Source: Kitasatospora sp. NBC_01250
GTDB taxonomy: Bacteria; Actinomycetota; Actinomycetes; Streptomycetales; Streptomycetaceae
Length of the DNA stretch: 64,000 nucleotides
Assembly: GCF_036226465.1 (NCBI RefSeq)
Contig: NZ_CP108476.1
Span: 6,014,001 to 6,078,000 of the forward strand
Reading direction: 5' to 3'
Positions 60,720-64,000 of this stretch are shown here, in pieces (the first letter of the stretch is position 1; each line of letters starts with the position of its first letter). The translations under genes were made by a program, and so were the position numbers. The notes under the pieces were generated by a model. That model saw only the letters and a program-made list of their open reading frames with translations. It searched no databases and had not been told where the DNA came from.

Positions 60720-61450
60720 CCGACGAAGCAGCGGCCACCCCCACGTTCCGCAGCGACGTCACGGTGGAGCTGGTCCGCAGCGCCGCCACCGACACCGACG
60801 TGCTCTGGGCGGCCCGCGTCTCGACCAAGGGCGAGCAGTCCCTGGAGTCGCTGGCGCAGGACCCGGCGAAGTCCACGGGCCTGATCAACTTCCTGATGCG
60901 CGACCGGCACGGCACCCCGTTCGAGCACAACTCGATGACCTTCTTCATCAGCGCGCCGATCTTCGTCTTCCGCGAGTTCCACCGCCACCGCAGCGGCTGG
61001 TCCTACAACGAGGAGAGCGGGCGCTACCGCGAGCTGCAGCCGGTCTTCTACGTCCCGGGCCAGGAGCGCAAGCTGGTCCAGCAGGGCCGCCCCGGCCGGT
61101 ACGAGTTCGTCGAGGGCACCGCCGAGCAGCACAAGACGGTGACCACGGCGATGGAGCGCTCCTACACCCAGGCCTACGCCGAGTACCAGGAGATGCTGGC
61201 CGCCGGCGTGGCCCGTGAGGTGGCCCGCGCGGTGCTGCCGGTGGGCCTGTTCTCCTCCATGTACGCGACCTGCAACGCCCGTTCGCTGATGCACTTCCTC
61301 TCGCTGCGCACCAAGGCGGAGAACGCCAAGGTGCCGAGCTTCCCGCAGCGGGAGATCGAGATGGTGGCCGAGCGGATGGAGGCGATCTGGGCCGAGCTGA
61401 TGCCGCTCACCCATGCGGCCTTCAACGAGCACGGTCGGGTCGCGCCCTGA
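60716..61450 (+). CDS. thyX: flavin-dependent thymidylate synthase
   Basis: GTG 60716 overlaps the preceding stop by four bases. The 244-aa FAD enzyme makes dTMP from dUMP using methylene-THF and NADPH. The ThyX motif is FREFHRHRSGWSYNEESGRY, with the flavin-binding NARSLMHFLSLRTKAENA block further on. It is placed between dapB and dapA, the order also known in S. coelicolor. Confidence 0.97.
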   Translation: MTDEAAATPTFRSDVTVELVRSAATDTDVLWAARVSTKGEQSLESLAQDPAKSTGLINFLMRDRHGTPFEHNSMTFFISAPIFVFREFHRHRSGWSYNEESGRYRELQPVFYVPGQERKLVQQGRPGRYEFVEGTAEQHKTVTTAMERSYTQAYAEYQEMLAAGVAREVARAVLPVGLFSSMYATCNARSLMHFLSLRTKAENAKVPSFPQREIEMVAERMEAIWAELMPLTHAAFNEHGRVAP

Positions 61451-61532
61451 CCTGGCCGGATAGGCATATGGACGCATTGGCCCGGCATGTCTGGATTGCG
61501 ACCGATTCGGGCGCTCCCTAGGCTCAGGGCAC

Positions 61533-61578
61533 GGATTCCGGCGCCACTTGAACCCCCGAGCGGGTGGCGCCGGAATCC
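61533..61578 (+). terminator. terminator after thyX
   Basis: GGATTCCGGCGCCAC (61533-61547) pairs perfectly with GTGGCGCCGGAATCC (61564-61578), 16-nt loop. A 15-bp stem 82 bp past the stop should end the dapB-thyX transcript. Confidence 0.85.
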
Positions 61579-61630
61579 TATGATGTGTCCGGATTTCAGG
61601 CCGGCTCTCCGGGCTCCCGCTGTCCGAACC

Positions 61631-61659
61631 TTGGACCGGAGTCACGGCCTCCTTATCGG
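61631..61659 (+). promoter_or_regulatory. putative dapA promoter
   Basis: TTGGAC (61631-61636), 17 bp, TATCGG (61654-61659). Initiation would fall around 61666, about 14 bases before the dapA ATG, which has no Shine-Dalgarno. This suggests a very short leader or leaderless mRNA. Confidence 0.4.
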
Positions 61660-61679
61660 CTACGAGTATTTTTGGACCC

Positions 61680-62594
61680 ATGGCTCCGACCTCCACACCG
61701 ACAGCTGCCCTCGCCACCGCGCCCTTCGGCCGGGTTCTGACCGCGATGGTGACCCCGTTCACCCCCGATGGTGAGCTCGACCTCGACGGCGCCCAGCGCC
61801 TGGCGACCCACCTGGTGGACTCCGGCAACGACGGACTGGTGCTCAACGGCACCACCGGCGAGTCGCCGACCACCAGCGACGCCGAGAAGGCGGAGCTCGT
61901 GCGGGCCGTGGTGGCGGCGGTCGGCGACCGGGCCCAGGTGATCTCGGGCGTCGGCACCAATGACACGGCGCACAGCGTGGAGCTGGCCCGGCAGGCCGAG
62001 GCCGCCGGCGCCCACGGTCTGCTGGTGGTCACCCCGTACTACAGCAAGCCCCCGCAGGAGGGCCTGTACCGGCACAGCGTCGCGGTGGCCGACGCCACCG
62101 GGCTGCCGGTGATGCTCTACGACATCCCGGGTCGGAGCGGCGTCGCGCTGAGCCACGAGACGCTGGTCCGGCTCGGCGAGCACCCGCGGATCGTCGCCAA
62201 CAAGGACGCCAAGGGCGACCTGGGCGCCGCGGCCTGGGCGATCGCCCGCTCCGGCCTCGCCTGGTACTCCGGTGACGACATGCTCAACCTGCCGCTGCTC
62301 TCCGTCGGCGCGGTCGGCGTGGTGAGCGTGGTCGGCCACGTGGTCTCCGAGCAGCTGCGCGCGATGATCGAGGCCCACACCGCGGGCCGGGTGGCCGAGG
62401 CCACCGCCATCCACCAGAGCCTGCTGCCGGTCTTCACCGGGATGTTCCGCACCCAGGGCCTGATCCTCTCCAAGGCGGCGCTGAACCTGCAGGGACACCC
62501 GGCCGGCCCGGTCCGGCTGCCGCTGGTCGACGCCACACCCGAGGAGATCGCGCAATTGAAGCAGGATCTCGCCGCAGGCGGGGTACACCTGTAG
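61680..62594 (+). CDS. dapA: 4-hydroxy-tetrahydrodipicolinate synthase
   Basis: The 304-aa TIM-barrel aldolase condenses pyruvate and aspartate semialdehyde. Motifs are LTAMVTPFTPDGELDL, NGTTGESPTTSDAEK, the Tyr in MLYDIPGRSGVAL, and the Schiff-base Lys in IVANKDAKGDL. ATG 61680 has no clear ribosome site. No later start would keep the first barrel strand. The next gene, RNase J, is on the same strand; in actinobacteria the pair dapA-rnj is conserved. Confidence 0.96.
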   Translation: MAPTSTPTAALATAPFGRVLTAMVTPFTPDGELDLDGAQRLATHLVDSGNDGLVLNGTTGESPTTSDAEKAELVRAVVAAVGDRAQVISGVGTNDTAHSVELARQAEAAGAHGLLVVTPYYSKPPQEGLYRHSVAVADATGLPVMLYDIPGRSGVALSHETLVRLGEHPRIVANKDAKGDLGAAAWAIARSGLAWYSGDDMLNLPLLSVGAVGVVSVVGHVVSEQLRAMIEAHTAGRVAEATAIHQSLLPVFTGMFRTQGLILSKAALNLQGHPAGPVRLPLVDATPEEIAQLKQDLAAGGVHL

Positions 62595-62735
62595 CAAAGA
62601 GACGTGCGCGCCCCCGGCTCGCCGGACCCCCGTTGCCGCACCCGGGGATCCGCCGCTGGACCGGAGCAGGCGCGAGGCGCAGCAAGCCAGCCGCTCGGTG
62701 ACGGGCGGATCGACCTGACAGGTAGCTAGTACAAG

Positions 62736-62782
62736 CCGCGCGCCATATGTCGCCGGGAGACCCCCGGGCATGTGGCGCGCGG
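62736..62782 (+). promoter_or_regulatory. large hairpin in the RNase J 5' leader
   Basis: CCGCGCGCCATATG (62736-62749) pairs with CATGTGGCGCGCGG (62769-62782) with one G-U, and CCGGG/CCCGG extends it inside. The stem ends five bases before AAGGAG of rnj, so it can influence translation or be cut by an RNase. Confidence 0.6.
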
Positions 62783-62798
62783 CGCGAAGGAGAGTCTT

Positions 62799-64000
<1,202 letters not shown>

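Noticed and set aside
62595..62798. Possible small RNA or riboswitch before rnj
   Set aside because: Only a simple long stem is visible; no known riboswitch consensus could be matched by eye, so it is listed as a leader hairpin only.

Overview
The window is chromosomal DNA of a high-GC actinobacterium, almost certainly a member of Streptomycetaceae (Streptomyces, Kitasatospora or Streptacidiphilus). The evidence is the extreme G/C at third codon positions, many GTG starts, no TTA codons noticed in the called genes, an IF2 with a very long Pro/Arg/Gly-rich N-terminus, and a gene order I recall from S. coelicolor around SCO5676-SCO5745: gabT, dxr, site-2 protease, ispG, rimP-nusA-ylxR-infB, rbfA, truB, ribF, ESX locus, rpsO-pnp, M16 peptidase, dapB, thyX, dapA, RNase J.

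Layout. 1-9.7 kb is the accessory end: an aldolase-like gene cut by the window edge, a YigZ/IMPACT protein, a cupin, a 182-bp MITE-like element, an unrecognised 642-aa protein next to an Mrr-fold protein with an apparently dead active site, a divergent LysR/EamA pair, a MarR regulator and a PAP2 protein. 9.8-16.9 kb looks like a GABA-catabolism unit (gabT, PucR regulator, aldehyde dehydrogenase) together with a membrane-anchored P-loop ATPase. 17-21 kb holds two MEP isoprenoid genes, dxr and ispG, around a site-2 protease. 21-24.7 kb holds two GNAT proteins, an APH-like kinase and a DUF4439 lipoprotein. 25-38.4 kb is the translation/transcription cluster rimP-nusA-ylxR-infB-DUF503-rbfA-DHH phosphoesterase-truB, then a 1234-aa pseudo-protease/NTPase fusion, then ribF.

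38.5-55 kb is a Streptomyces-type ESX (type VII) secretion locus: an EspI-like MinD ATPase, an unknown protein, eccE, eccB, two WXG100 genes, mycP, an unrelated APC permease, eccC and eccD. The genes lie in divergent blocks, so several separate promoters are expected. 55-64 kb is the rpsO-pnp-pepR-dapB-thyX-dapA-rnj block, which joins RNA turnover to lysine/cell-wall precursor synthesis and thymidylate synthesis. RNase J starts at a TTG codon and runs off the right edge.

The items most worth a second look are: the pseudo-enzyme proteins at 4398-6080 and 33756-37460, whose active-site motifs look lost; the MITE at 1927-2108; three overlapping mini-ORFs upstream of infB; paired palindromes upstream of the esx promoter; and a large hairpin just before the RNase J start.
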